Shown here: piece by piece, positions 1-7,640 of the stretch
How positions within the stretch are numbered: the first letter of the stretch is position 1
Layout of the letters: each line of letters begins with the position of its first letter
NCBI GenBank assembly: GCA_910587465.1
Contig: CAJUMS010000022.1
Span: forward strand, 1 to 40,338
Length of the DNA stretch: 40,338 bases
From: an uncultured Oscillospiraceae bacterium
GTDB lineage: Bacteria > Bacillota > Clostridia > Oscillospirales > Ruminococcaceae
Direction: 5' to 3'
The notes under the pieces: model-generated
Databases searched by the model: none
The model's input: the letters and a program-made list of their open reading frames with translations, nothing else
What the model was told of the DNA's origin: nothing
Made by a program: the position numbers and the translations under genes

Positions 1-98
1 CCAAAAAACTCGTTTTTTTTGAGAAAATTGTGTAAAGTTATATTGACAAAATCAATATCATTATCGAGCTGTGGAATTTTCTTTGGGACGCTGAGCAC

Positions 99-1286
99 GT
101 GTCGAAGCCAATTCGCTTTGACGGTTTGTCCGAGGGAGCGTCGCGCGAAACGAATTTCCTGCCGACCGACGAGCTTATAATGAAAAGCGCGCTCGACGAT
201 AAGGAATATACTGTCCGCGCGGGCTATGTCTCCGAGACCTTTTCCAACGGTCCCGACGTAGTTACGGATACGCCCGTCGTTATTATCGAGGGCATTGAAA
301 ACAGCGATATGGATCACGTTTGTTACGAGGATTTCCTTGGAGTATTCGAGCTGCTGCTCGATGGGCTTGCCGAAAAAGTAAAGCTCGGTGATGACATCAT
401 AGAGCCTCGCGAAAAGGAAAAGCTCACCAATACAAGATTTGAGGACTGCGAATTTTCGGGAAAGGCAGAGCTCTTCGAGCGCGAGACCCTGACCACTACC
501 AAATACAGCGGCACACTCACCGAGGATGCGGCGCGCAAGATCTGGGAGCTGCTCACAGAGATAGAGAACACCGAACCTATCGTTTTTGACGATGACGACA
601 GCATCGGCGTTTCCTCTTACAGCAAGCTTGTCGTCAGAAACACCCGCGTGAACAAGTCGTGGACTGCCGCCTGTGGTATCCTTTACGACCAACCTATGGA
701 GGGGGGCGGACCTGTCGTTGTCGCTGTCAGGGGAAACTACTATTACACCTTTGAGATTGACGGGGTCTTTGTGCACGACAGGCTCGACGAGCTGATAGCC
801 GAGGGAATAGCGCGCGAGGAGAATATCGTGTGGCAGGAGACCGCCGAACCAAAGTCGGCAAAGCCTGATATAGTGTTGGTTGAGAATTATTGCAATTATG
901 CTTGGGGCTATCAGAATGGGGGAGCGTTCGTCGATCTTGATGGCAATATTTACAAGTTCGACCTTACCGATATCGACCCCGTTTTGGGAGAGGAATTCGT
1001 AAAGGTTCTGGAATACAGGCACTTCAACGACCTGCTGGGAGACCCTGTCGGAAAGTTCGACGATGTTGAAAAGCTCCGGGAAATAGCCGTTCTCGCGGAT
1101 CAAATTCCCGAGGACGCCAAAATCAAGGAGGATCACAGAGCGTATGACGCGGGACAGCGGACGATTTACGCCATGACCTCGGAGCACGCGCTCGTCGAAA
1201 TATATTCGGACGGCGATTACAGACGCGTAAACACCGACCCGAGCGCTAAGAAGATTGCCAAAATGTGGAAAAAATTACAGGTATAA
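99..1286 (+). CDS. Hypothetical protein, 395 aa
   Basis: A long open frame with coding-like composition, rich in acidic residues and in aromatic/beta-type segments; I do not recognise a family. No signal peptide, membrane segment or cysteine motif is evident, so it is probably cytosolic. The GTG at 99 is the first usual start codon after a stop at 33-35, but it has no ribosome binding site, and the frame is already open from 36 with plausible residues (..ELWNFLWDAEH before the GTG). The true start may therefore be an unusual codon, or the 5' end may be damaged or lie outside the window. It is followed directly by a hairpin at 1291-1320 shared with the convergent aminotransferase gene. It has no functional neighbours on its own strand. 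Confidence is high that it is coding and low for the start. Confidence 0.75.
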   Translation: MSKPIRFDGLSEGASRETNFLPTDELIMKSALDDKEYTVRAGYVSETFSNGPDVVTDTPVVIIEGIENSDMDHVCYEDFLGVFELLLDGLAEKVKLGDDIIEPREKEKLTNTRFEDCEFSGKAELFERETLTTTKYSGTLTEDAARKIWELLTEIENTEPIVFDDDDSIGVSSYSKLVVRNTRVNKSWTAACGILYDQPMEGGGPVVVAVRGNYYYTFEIDGVFVHDRLDELIAEGIAREENIVWQETAEPKSAKPDIVLVENYCNYAWGYQNGGAFVDLDGNIYKFDLTDIDPVLGEEFVKVLEYRHFNDLLGDPVGKFDDVEKLREIAVLADQIPEDAKIKEDHRAYDAGQRTIYAMTSEHALVEIYSDGDYRRVNTDPSAKKIAKMWKKLQV

Positions 1287-1287
1287 A

Positions 1288-1320
1288 AACGACCGCCTCC
1301 GCATAGCGCGGGGGCGGTCT
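1288..1320 (-). terminator. Intrinsic terminator between convergent genes
   Basis: GACCGCC at 1291-1297 pairs with GGCGGTC at 1313-1319, with extra G/C pairs inside. Read on the minus strand the stem is followed by GTTTTTAT, so it best terminates the aminotransferase transcript. On the plus strand the tail is weaker (TTACGTTATTTT), though it may act in both directions. Confidence 0.75.
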
Positions 1321-1324
1321 TACG

Positions 1325-2467
1325 TTATTTTAACGCAATCTTTTCCAATGCTTTCAGCAGCATATCCACCTCGCGCTCGGTGTTGAACGCGGAGGGCGAA
1401 AACCGTATCGTGCCGCTGTTTATTGTGCCTATCTTTTTGTGGGCGAGCGGTGCGCAATGCAGTCCGCCGCGCATATAAAAGCCTCTGGAGCTCAGCATTG
1501 CCGCGCCTTCGGTTGACGGGATATCCCCGATGTTAAACGAGACCACGGGAGCGTACAGATCGGAATTGATCTGAGTAATGATATTGTACAGCCGCACTCC
1601 GCGAATCTTCTCCGCGCCCGCGCAGAAACGGCGGCAGAGCGCGAGCTCGTGAGCGAGTATCTTTTCGGGAGTTAGCCTGTTCACGAAATCCACGCCCTCG
1701 CCAAGCGCGATAACTCCCGCGGTGTTGATTGTTCCGCTCTCAAAGCGGTCTGGAGTGAAATCGGGCTGCGTAATGCTTTCAGAGGCACTGCCCGTGCCGC
1801 CCTCGATTATAGTTTTCAGCGGATAAGTGCCGTCCATTATCATCAGCCCCGTGCCCATGGGACCGTACAGTCCTTTGTGACCAGCCGCGCAGATGATATT
1901 CGCGCCGTCTTTAAGCGTTATAGGGAGCGTTCCCGCACCCTGTGCCGCGTCCACGATAAAGCATATCTTCTTGCGGCGGCAGAGCGCGGCAAGCTCGCGG
2001 AGCGGAGTGCGCAGTCCTATGACGTTGCTCGCGGCGGTGCAGACAAGCGCGGCGGTATTCGGACGGATAGCGCGCTCGGCGTTGTAAACGGTCTGCTCTT
2101 CGTCCTCGACCGCCTCGAACATGGTACACGAGCCGCCGTACGACTTCACCGCCGCGTAAACGGGACGAATAGAGGCGTTGTGCTCCATATCGCTCGTAAC
2201 GAAATGGCAGCCGTTCCGCGCAACGCCCTTTATCGCGAAGTTCAGTGCGTGTGTGCAGTTTAGCGTGAATATTGTGTTTTCGGGTTCCGCTCCAAAAAGC
2301 TCGGCGCATTTTTCGCGGCTTTGGTAAACAGCCTCGGCGGTGTTCTGCGAAAACGCGTGTCCCGAGCGCCCCGGGTTTGCGCCGTAAGCGCTCATGGCGT
2401 GAGCCCATTTCCGATACACCGACTGCGGCTTGGGGAAGGTCGTCGCCGCGTTATCGAGATAGATCAC
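1325..2467 (-). CDS. Class V aminotransferase, cysteine desulfurase family
   Basis: A 380-aa PLP enzyme of the cysteine desulfurase/selenocysteine lyase type (the EF2568-like group of short SufS/NifS relatives). These enzymes remove S or Se from cysteine or selenocysteine as an enzyme-bound persulfide. Visible motifs: N-terminal YLDNAATT (3-10), the PLP-contacting DAAQG (173-177), the Schiff-base lysine K198 in AGHKGLYGP, and the persulfide cysteine C338 in RGGLHCAP. The length is normal and all catalytic residues are present. The start overlaps the end of the upstream DUF3343 gene by 17 bases, so the two are probably translationally coupled and work together as an S/Se mobilisation pair. Whether the substrate is cysteine or selenocysteine cannot be told from sequence. 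It is not next to suf/isc scaffold genes, so a housekeeping Fe-S role is less likely. Confidence 0.9.
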   Translation of the reverse strand: MIYLDNAATTFPKPQSVYRKWAHAMSAYGANPGRSGHAFSQNTAEAVYQSREKCAELFGAEPENTIFTLNCTHALNFAIKGVARNGCHFVTSDMEHNASIRPVYAAVKSYGGSCTMFEAVEDEEQTVYNAERAIRPNTAALVCTAASNVIGLRTPLRELAALCRRKKICFIVDAAQGAGTLPITLKDGANIICAAGHKGLYGPMGTGLMIMDGTYPLKTIIEGGTGSASESITQPDFTPDRFESGTINTAGVIALGEGVDFVNRLTPEKILAHELALCRRFCAGAEKIRGVRLYNIITQINSDLYAPVVSFNIGDIPSTEGAAMLSSRGFYMRGGLHCAPLAHKKIGTINSGTIRFSPSAFNTEREVDMLLKALEKIALK

Positions 2468-2660
2468 AGCTTACACCTATCGAGCCGAGCAGAGCGCAAA
2501 CCTCTGCCCGTGACGCGTTCCGGTCAGTTACCTTGAGCGCAAATCCGCAGCCCGCCCTGTTGTCAAAGCTGCGCTCGACAATGCAGCGTATCCCGTGCTT
2601 TTGCAGGAACGACATTGCTTTATGCGCCTGTGTAAACGATTTAATATATATAATGGTCAT
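2451..2660 (-). CDS. DUF3343 putative Se/S carrier-like protein
   Basis: A 69-aa protein matching the small DUF3343 family: N-terminal hydrophobic beta strand (TIIYIKSF), then helix, then a glycine/cysteine turn (AGCGFALKV) and a C-terminal helix with cysteines. Family members are found beside selenium- or sulfur-handling genes in Clostridia and are thought to carry the sulfur or selenium atom; that role is inferred from context. Good ribosome binding site AGGAGAG about 8 bases before the ATG. It overlaps the downstream class V aminotransferase by 17 bases, so it is the first gene of a two-gene unit behind the promoter at 2704-2732. Cytosolic; no membrane segment. Confidence 0.8.
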   Translation of the reverse strand: MTIIYIKSFTQAHKAMSFLQKHGIRCIVERSFDNRAGCGFALKVTDRNASRAEVCALLGSIGVSCDLSR

Positions 2661-2684
2661 AAAAAATCTCTCCTAATTTTATTT

Positions 2685-2697
2685 GGCGAAATTCGCC
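2685..2697. promoter_or_regulatory. 13-bp palindrome at the transcription start
   Basis: GGCGAAATTCGCC is a perfect inverted repeat (six pairs around a central base). It lies just downstream of the -10 box of the minus-strand promoter, about where transcription would begin, which fits an operator for a small dimeric regulator or a short 5' hairpin. No regulator is identified. Confidence 0.4.
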
Positions 2698-2703
2698 TGC
2701 TAC

Positions 2704-2732
2704 ATTATATGCAAACAAGCGGATTTTGTCAG
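2704..2732 (-). promoter_or_regulatory. Sigma-A-type promoter for DUF3343/aminotransferase
   Basis: On the minus strand, CTGACA (2732-2727) and TATAAT (2709-2704) are separated by 17 bases. It lies in the gap after the CCA-adding enzyme gene, so the DUF3343 pair can be transcribed independently of cca. No terminator is apparent after cca, so read-through is also possible. Confidence 0.7.
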
Positions 2733-2745
2733 GAGAGTTTTTTAT

Positions 2746-4086
2746 TTAAATCTGTATATTTTTAGCGTTCAGCAGTTCTTTTACCCTTTCGAGCAGCACG
2801 TTTTTTTCGTTCGGGAGGGTTTCCTCGATTACCTCTCCGAGCAGCTCCGACAATATTTTGCCCATAAGCGGCGACGGCGGAACGATACCGCGAAGGTCTT
2901 TTCCCGAAACGGCAAGCTCCTTTAACGTAAGGCAGGGCTGCGCGGCGATTATATCCTCTGCGGTTTCAAGGCACTTGCGGGCGTTTTCGGCGCGCGTTTT
3001 GCCAAGCTCCGACTGCGCTGTCCCGTCGGCGATCTGTGCGTACATGATATCGCGGAACAAATCCGCACCGTACTGTGAAAGCCGCCGCTTTACAATGCGC
3101 CTAGACGGGTCGGCGGGCGTGTCGTGATATTTGATGACAGCGCACACCCTTTCGCGCAGGGCGTTGTCGCATTTTAACATTCGCAGAAACTCGTCCGCGA
3201 GCTCTGCGCTTATTCCTGCGTGTCCGTAGTAGTGACACTCGCCGTCCTCGCCGACGGTACGGCAACGCGGCTTTCCCATATCGTGAAACAGCATTGCCAG
3301 CCGTAACGCGGGTTCGGCGGGAACGACTTCGACAGCGCGCACGGTGTGCTCGTACAGTGTGCTGTCGTGATAGCGCGATCCCTGATCATAACCCACCTGC
3401 TCTTCAAGCGGCGGCAGTATCTCGGCGAATACCTTAGGGTACTCAAGCATTACGCGTTTGATATCCATACCGCATAACAGCCGTTTCAGCTCCGAAAAGA
3501 TACGCTCAGCGGAGACCTTGTGCAGGTCGCTCCTGTGTGACGCTATCGTTTCGGCGGTGCGTTCCTCTATGGTAAATCCGAGCACGGACGAGAACCGAAG
3601 AGCGCGGAGTATGCGCAGAGCGTCCTCGGAAAAGCGGAGCTCAGGCTCGCCGATACAGCGGATAGTGCGTGATTTTATATCGTTTTCTCCGCCAAACGGA
3701 TCAATCAAGCCGATTTTGGGATTGTACGCGATACCGTTCATGGTGAAATCGCGGCGCGAGAGGTCGTCCTTGATGTTCCGTGAGAACGTAACGGAGCTAG
3801 GGTGTCTGCCGTCGGCATATTCACCATCAACGCGAAAAGTGGTGATCTCAATGCTCTGTCCCTTGTACAGTACGGTCACCGTGCCGTGCTTTATTCCCGT
3901 TTCGATAACGCTGCAGTCGGAAAAGACGCGTTCGGTCTCGTTCGGCAGCGCGGAGGTGGTTATATCATAGTCGTGCGGCTGATTTCCCATAAGCACGTCG
4001 CGGACGCACCCACCGACAACAAACGCGTCATAGCCCGAGCGTTCGAGACGTTCGAGTATCTCGGATATTTGAAATGGAAGTTCCAT
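2746..4086 (-). CDS. cca: CCA tRNA nucleotidyltransferase
   Basis: A 446-aa class II tRNA nucleotidyltransferase that builds or repairs the 3'-CCA end of tRNAs in the cytosol. Visible in order: GGCVRD (25-30), the metal-binding DYD (39-41), the RRDFTMNG motif, the EDALRILRALRF block (motif C/D region; the EDxxR that selects ATP and CTP by amino-acid templating), and a C-terminal HD hydrolase domain with LFHDMGKP near residue 265. The HD domain and the length fit the poly(A) polymerase/CCA family form seen in many Firmicutes. The ATG has an AGGAGGT ribosome binding site. It stands alone between an FAD-dehydrogenase gene and the DUF3343 promoter. A poly(A) polymerase activity is an alternative, but the EDxxR motif favours CCA addition. 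Confidence 0.93.
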   Translation of the reverse strand: MELPFQISEILERLERSGYDAFVVGGCVRDVLMGNQPHDYDITTSALPNETERVFSDCSVIETGIKHGTVTVLYKGQSIEITTFRVDGEYADGRHPSSVTFSRNIKDDLSRRDFTMNGIAYNPKIGLIDPFGGENDIKSRTIRCIGEPELRFSEDALRILRALRFSSVLGFTIEERTAETIASHRSDLHKVSAERIFSELKRLLCGMDIKRVMLEYPKVFAEILPPLEEQVGYDQGSRYHDSTLYEHTVRAVEVVPAEPALRLAMLFHDMGKPRCRTVGEDGECHYYGHAGISAELADEFLRMLKCDNALRERVCAVIKYHDTPADPSRRIVKRRLSQYGADLFRDIMYAQIADGTAQSELGKTRAENARKCLETAEDIIAAQPCLTLKELAVSGKDLRGIVPPSPLMGKILSELLGEVIEETLPNEKNVLLERVKELLNAKNIQI

Positions 4087-4150
4087 GTGACCTCCTGTCT
4101 TGATGGTAAATTATCGCTTAGCTAAGTAGCCACTCTCCGCGCGTAATGCC

Positions 4151-4211
4151 AAGTTCCCAAAGCGTTAAGGAACTTGCTCCTGCATTTCGCCAAAGGAACT
4201 TGTCCCTTTGG
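4151..4211. repeat. Pair of short inverted repeats sharing GGAACTT
   Basis: AAGTTCC (4151-4157) pairs with GGAACTT (4169-4175), and CCAAAGG (4190-4196) pairs with CCTTTGG (4205-4211). GGAACTT occurs again at 4195-4201, so alternative pairings exist. The element lies in the 180-base gap downstream of the minus-strand FAD-dehydrogenase gene. There is no U-tract of note, so it is more a hairpin or repeat element than a clear terminator. Confidence 0.5.
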
Positions 4212-4264
4212 AATTCCTATTTCTTATCCCTCAAGGTTACTGTGCTAAATTCTGATTTAAAATA

Positions 4265-5689
4265 TCAATATGTCCTATCACCCATATGAACCCGCTGCGA
4301 AAATTCGTAATGATACAGCTCTCTTCCCATAAGCACTCCCATTATCGACGCCATCATCAGCCCGCGCGTCCAGCCGCTTGAATCCCCCAGACAGTGCAGT
4401 CCCTTGATATTTGTTTTCAGGTGTTTGTCCATCGTCACGCGGTTGGAATAGAATTTCAGTTCGGGCGAATACAGCAGTGTTTCATGACTCGCAAACCCGG
4501 GAACTACGTTGTCGACCGCTTTGATAAAGTTGATGATATTCGTCATAGTGCGGTAGGGTATAGCCGCCGTAATATCGCCCGCAACCGCGTCCGGAAGCGT
4601 CGGCTTGACATTGGAAAACGACAGCTCCTTTTCCCATGTGCGCTTGCCGTCGAGAATATCGCCGTAGCGCTGCACGAGGATATGACCGTTGCCGAGCATA
4701 TTCGCGAGCTCGCCAACCTTTTTCGCGTATTCTATCGGCTGATTGAACGGTACGCTGAAATTGTGTGAGCAGAGTATTGCCAAATTTGTGTTGTCGCTTT
4801 TGAGATTCTTGTATGAGTGACCGTTCACCACGGCGAGTCCGTCGTCGTAGTTCTCCTGCGCGACAAAGCCGCCGGGATTCTGACAGAATGTCCGCACCTT
4901 GTTGCGGAACGGCGCGGGATAGCCGATAAGCTTGCTCTCATAAAGTACCTCGTTGACCTCCTCCATGACCTCGTTGCGCACTTCCACGCGCACGCCGATA
5001 TCCACAGTGCCCGAACGGTGCTCGATACCGTGAGCCACGCATATCTTTTCCAGCCAGTCGGCGCCCTTTCTTCCGGTTGCGATAACGACGTCGAGACCGT
5101 AGATAGGCTCACCCGAGCAGACCACGCCCGTGCAACACTGTCCGTTCTCGACGATAATGTCGTCGCAGGTAGTCCCGAACATTATATCAATTCCGCTGTT
5201 GAGCAAATACTTTTCGATGCGCGCGTATAGCTGTTGAGCCATTTCCGTGCCCAGATGACGGATAGGGCAGTCAACCAGTTTGAGATTGGCGTTGATAGCC
5301 TTTTTGCGTATCTCGCGTATCTTGTCGGGGTCGGAAACGCCTTCAACGTGCTCGTCGGCGCCGAATTCGAGATATATCTTGTCGGTGTAGTCGATAAGCT
5401 CCTGCGCCTTTTGCTCCCCGATAAGCTCGGGCAGAGTTCCGCCCACCTCGCAGGACAACGAAAGCTTGCCGTCCGAAAACGCTCCCGCTCCGGAAAAACC
5501 TGTTGTTATATGGCAGTGAGGCTTGCAGTTCATACAGGTCTTGGTCTGTGATTTCGGGCAGTGCCGTTTTTCCACGGGCTCCCCCTTTTCGATTATCAGT
5601 ATTTTTTTCTTGGTACCGCAGCGGAGCAGCTCAATTGCGGTAAATATACCGGCGGGTCCCGCGCCGACGATTATTACATCATATTTCAT
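4265..5689 (-). CDS. FAD-dependent dehydrogenase (COG2509 type)
   Basis: A 474-aa flavoprotein of the FixC-like/COG2509 uncharacterised FAD-dependent dehydrogenase group. The N-terminal Rossmann motif VGAGPAG (8-14) binds FAD. A Cys/His-rich stretch follows (HCPKSQTKTCMNCKPHCH), then FSGAGAFSDGKLSL, both typical of this family. A C-terminal GDSSGWTRGLMMASIMG segment is the usual second FAD contact. The physiological substrate is unknown. I chose the ATG at 5689 because the frame extends 22 codons further upstream without ribosome binding site or conservation, while AGAGGGG lies correctly before 5689 and the glycine motif begins right there. Monocistronic on the minus strand with its own promoter at 5727-5755. 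Cytosolic. Confidence 0.88.
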   Translation of the reverse strand: MKYDVIIVGAGPAGIFTAIELLRCGTKKKILIIEKGEPVEKRHCPKSQTKTCMNCKPHCHITTGFSGAGAFSDGKLSLSCEVGGTLPELIGEQKAQELIDYTDKIYLEFGADEHVEGVSDPDKIREIRKKAINANLKLVDCPIRHLGTEMAQQLYARIEKYLLNSGIDIMFGTTCDDIIVENGQCCTGVVCSGEPIYGLDVVIATGRKGADWLEKICVAHGIEHRSGTVDIGVRVEVRNEVMEEVNEVLYESKLIGYPAPFRNKVRTFCQNPGGFVAQENYDDGLAVVNGHSYKNLKSDNTNLAILCSHNFSVPFNQPIEYAKKVGELANMLGNGHILVQRYGDILDGKRTWEKELSFSNVKPTLPDAVAGDITAAIPYRTMTNIINFIKAVDNVVPGFASHETLLYSPELKFYSNRVTMDKHLKTNIKGLHCLGDSSGWTRGLMMASIMGVLMGRELYHYEFSQRVHMGDRTY

Positions 5690-5726
5690 TTTTCCCCTCT
5701 TCTCAACATATAAAACCCATAATACT

Positions 5727-5755
5727 AATTTAACACAAATTTCGGATTTTGTCAA
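5727..5755 (-). promoter_or_regulatory. Promoter of the FAD-dehydrogenase gene
   Basis: On the minus strand TTGACA (5755-5750), a 17-base spacer and TAAATT (5732-5727), about 40 bases upstream of the ATG. Strong -35, acceptable -10. Confidence 0.7.
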
Positions 5756-5820
5756 TATTTTTTAGTTATTTTATACGATTGCCGAACATATATTTTTTAA
5801 AAAGCAAAGGAGTTGTTCAA

Positions 5821-6522
5821 ATGGAGAATATTGTCAGCGCATCGCATAACAAAGGAGCATTGCCTAGGGATTACGAGGAGCTTCAGATAATGGCCGGCGA
5901 ACCCGAGGAGATTGAAACGGATGAGATATCCGATGTTCCCGAAGTACTTGACGAATCCGAGACGGACAAGCAGGACGAGCAGTTGGTTTATACGCACGTC
6001 CGCGCTCCCGAGATACGCCGCAGCGGAACACGGATACTTATGGGGGTGACTGCGGTGTGCGGTGCGGTCTCGGGCGCGGTTATCATGTTCACGGAAAAAT
6101 CCGATCCCACTGCGCTTGAGATGATATCGCAATCACTTGTCGGAACGGTGGGCGAGCTTTTTCTGCGCGCCATGATTACGGGCGCGGTTTTTCTTATAGC
6201 TGAATTGATACTTGGTTTTTTCGCACTGGGGGATTGGCTGGTGTGGGTGCTGCCTTTGTGTTATGCTATGGGAATGAGCCTGCGCGTCGCTGCTGCTGGA
6301 ACTGGAGTGCTGCTGCCGTCCGCGGCGGCGGGGATATGTGCGGTAACATTCGCAGCGGCGACGTCGGCGAGCTTTTCACAGACGCTGCTGCGCTTGTCCA
6401 AGGGCGGTATGGCATATCGGGACAGGTCGCCGCTGCGAAACTATGTGCCGGCATTTTTGGGTTACGCTGTTATAATCGCGGTAGCGGCGGTCTATGAGGG
6501 GATAGCCCTTAATTGGAAGTGA
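5821..6522 (+). CDS. Multi-pass membrane protein, unknown function
   Basis: A 233-aa protein. Residues 1-70 are acidic and soluble; then come about five hydrophobic segments: ILMGVTAVCGAVSGAVIMF, FLRAMITGAVFLIAELILGFFAL, WLVWVLPLCYAMGMSL, a Gly/Ala-rich segment near VLLPSAAAGICAV, and a last one in YVPAFLGYAVIIAVAAVYEGI. The topology (soluble N-terminus, four or five helices, RSPLRNYVP loop) recalls the stage II sporulation protein M group, but I cannot confirm that and give no symbol. Start chosen at 5821 because AAAGGAG lies 8 bases upstream; the frame also runs 24 codons further up without support. Followed by a 16-bp inverted repeat and then a strong terminator, so it is probably a single-gene unit divergent from the FAD dehydrogenase. 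Confidence 0.75.
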   Translation: MENIVSASHNKGALPRDYEELQIMAGEPEEIETDEISDVPEVLDESETDKQDEQLVYTHVRAPEIRRSGTRILMGVTAVCGAVSGAVIMFTEKSDPTALEMISQSLVGTVGELFLRAMITGAVFLIAELILGFFALGDWLVWVLPLCYAMGMSLRVAAAGTGVLLPSAAAGICAVTFAAATSASFSQTLLRLSKGGMAYRDRSPLRNYVPAFLGYAVIIAVAAVYEGIALNWK

Positions 6523-6564
6523 TGGTATAAATCATATAGCGCAGCAGCGGGTTTGCTTTTTCGT

Positions 6565-6608
6565 TTGGTTGACTGCCCTTTGTTATATGATGAAGGGCAG
6601 TCAACCAA
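6565..6608 (+). repeat. Perfect 16-bp inverted repeat after the membrane gene
   Basis: TTGGTTGACTGCCCTT (6565-6580) pairs perfectly with AAGGGCAGTCAACCAA (6593-6608) around a 12-base loop. No U-tract follows. A second, ordinary terminator comes 15 bases later, so this is either a stabilising 3' hairpin or a binding site. Confidence 0.65.
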
Positions 6609-6623
6609 TAATTTATATACCTT

Positions 6624-6648
6624 GCGGCATTATTGTGCCGCCTTTTTT
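6624..6648 (+). terminator. Intrinsic terminator
   Basis: GCGGCA (6624-6629), loop TTATTG, TGCCGC (6636-6641), then CTTTTTT. A textbook rho-independent terminator that separates the membrane-protein gene from the polyamine operon. Confidence 0.9.
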
Positions 6649-6681
6649 GTTACTATCACTAAAATTATTTTCCAAAAGCCC

Positions 6682-6710
6682 TTGCTATTTTCCACATAAT
6701 GTGATATAAT
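6682..6710 (+). promoter_or_regulatory. Promoter of the polyamine operon
   Basis: TTGCTA (6682-6687), a 17-base spacer and a consensus TATAAT (6705-6710). Transcription should start near 6717, leaving a leader of roughly 95 bases before speD. The leader can form CCCGC/GCGGG (6756-6760 with 6774-6778) and a weaker CGGG/CCCG hairpin (6788-6791 with 6801-6804), which may matter for regulation; no known riboswitch was recognised. Confidence 0.8.
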
Positions 6711-6810
6711 TACTATAACTGCAACTGTGCGCAAAGCTAAGGCCTTTACAATGCGCCCGCGGTCAATAAATTTGCGGGGAAAACGTTCGGGAAAAGATCG
6801 CCCGCAGAGT

Positions 6811-7638
6811 ATGAAGGGAATGATGTTAGGGTTGGAAAAAAAGCTGGCTTTGTATGGCTTTAACAACCTCACAAAAACGCTTAGCTTCAATATTTACGAC
6901 GTGTGCTATGCAAAAAGTGAGAGGGAACAGAAGGACTATATCGCGTATATCGACGAGCAGTACAACTCCGAACGACTTACGGGTATTCTCTGCGCCGTTA
7001 CCGAGAGGATAGGCGCTACGGTTCTCAATATTTCCAAGCAGGATTACGAGCCGCAGGGCGCGTCTGTCAATGTTATGTTCGCGGAGGGCAATATCGACCC
7101 CGAGCATATTGACGGCTCCTGCAACAAAGGCTTGAACTACTTTCAGTCGGCAGGCTGTTCGGTGAATGCGCATCTCGACAAGAGCCACATAACTGTGCAT
7201 ACGTTTCCGGAATACCACCCCGACAAAGCTATCTCTACTTTTCGGGTAGATATTGACGTTGCGACCTGCGGGGAGATATCTCCGCTGCAAACTCTGGATT
7301 TTCTTATCGGCAGCTTTGACTCCGATATTATAATTATAGACTACCGCGTGCGCGGCTTTACCCGCGACGTGGAGGGCAAAAAATGCTTTATGGACAATCA
7401 TATGTCCTCGATACAGGAGTTTATCAATCCTGAAACTCTTACCAAATATGACGCAATGGACGTAAATGTTTACCAATCTAATATTTTCCATACAAAAATG
7501 CTTATCAAGGAGATAGAGCTCCAGAATTATCTTTTTAAAACGGATGTGTACGAGATCCATCCTCAGGAGCGCCTTGCGATAACAAACAATTTGCGCCGCG
7601 AAATGATAGAAATTTTCAGCGGTATGAACATTTACTGA
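6811..7638 (+). CDS. speD: S-adenosylmethionine decarboxylase proenzyme
   Basis: Makes decarboxylated AdoMet, the aminopropyl donor for spermidine synthase. It is of the long enterobacterial (E. coli SpeD-like) type, not the short Bacillus/Thermotoga type: LYGFNNLTKTLSF near the start, QDYEPQGASV, the self-cleavage site HLDKSHITVHTFPE, CGEISPL, and IIDYRVRGFTRD. Cleavage between Lys and Ser of DKSH (Ser about residue 125 from this start) creates the pyruvoyl cofactor. The start is uncertain: homology suggests a beginning close to LEKKLALYG, so ATG 6811, 6820, 6823 or TTG 6832 are all possible, and AAGGGA lies at 6814-6819. The frame extends upstream to 6727, but that part resembles leader sequence. 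First gene of the operon; the stop is two bases before the next ATG. Confidence 0.93.
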   Translation: MKGMMLGLEKKLALYGFNNLTKTLSFNIYDVCYAKSEREQKDYIAYIDEQYNSERLTGILCAVTERIGATVLNISKQDYEPQGASVNVMFAEGNIDPEHIDGSCNKGLNYFQSAGCSVNAHLDKSHITVHTFPEYHPDKAISTFRVDIDVATCGEISPLQTLDFLIGSFDSDIIIIDYRVRGFTRDVEGKKCFMDNHMSSIQEFINPETLTKYDAMDVNVYQSNIFHTKMLIKEIELQNYLFKTDVYEIHPQERLAITNNLRREMIEIFSGMNIY

Positions 7639-7640
7639 CA

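Noticed and set aside
43..71. TTGACA at 43-48 as a promoter for the first gene
   Set aside because: No -10-like hexamer at 16-18 bases; the nearest AT-rich match is only about 8-11 bases away.
1877..2408. Overlapping open frames on both strands within the class V aminotransferase gene
   Set aside because: They are frame shadows of a GC-rich gene with intact catalytic motifs and have no ribosome binding sites or recognisable families.
4087..4264. Small RNA or tRNA in the gap between cca and the FAD-dehydrogenase gene
   Set aside because: Only short inverted repeats are visible; no cloverleaf and no promoter could be recognised.
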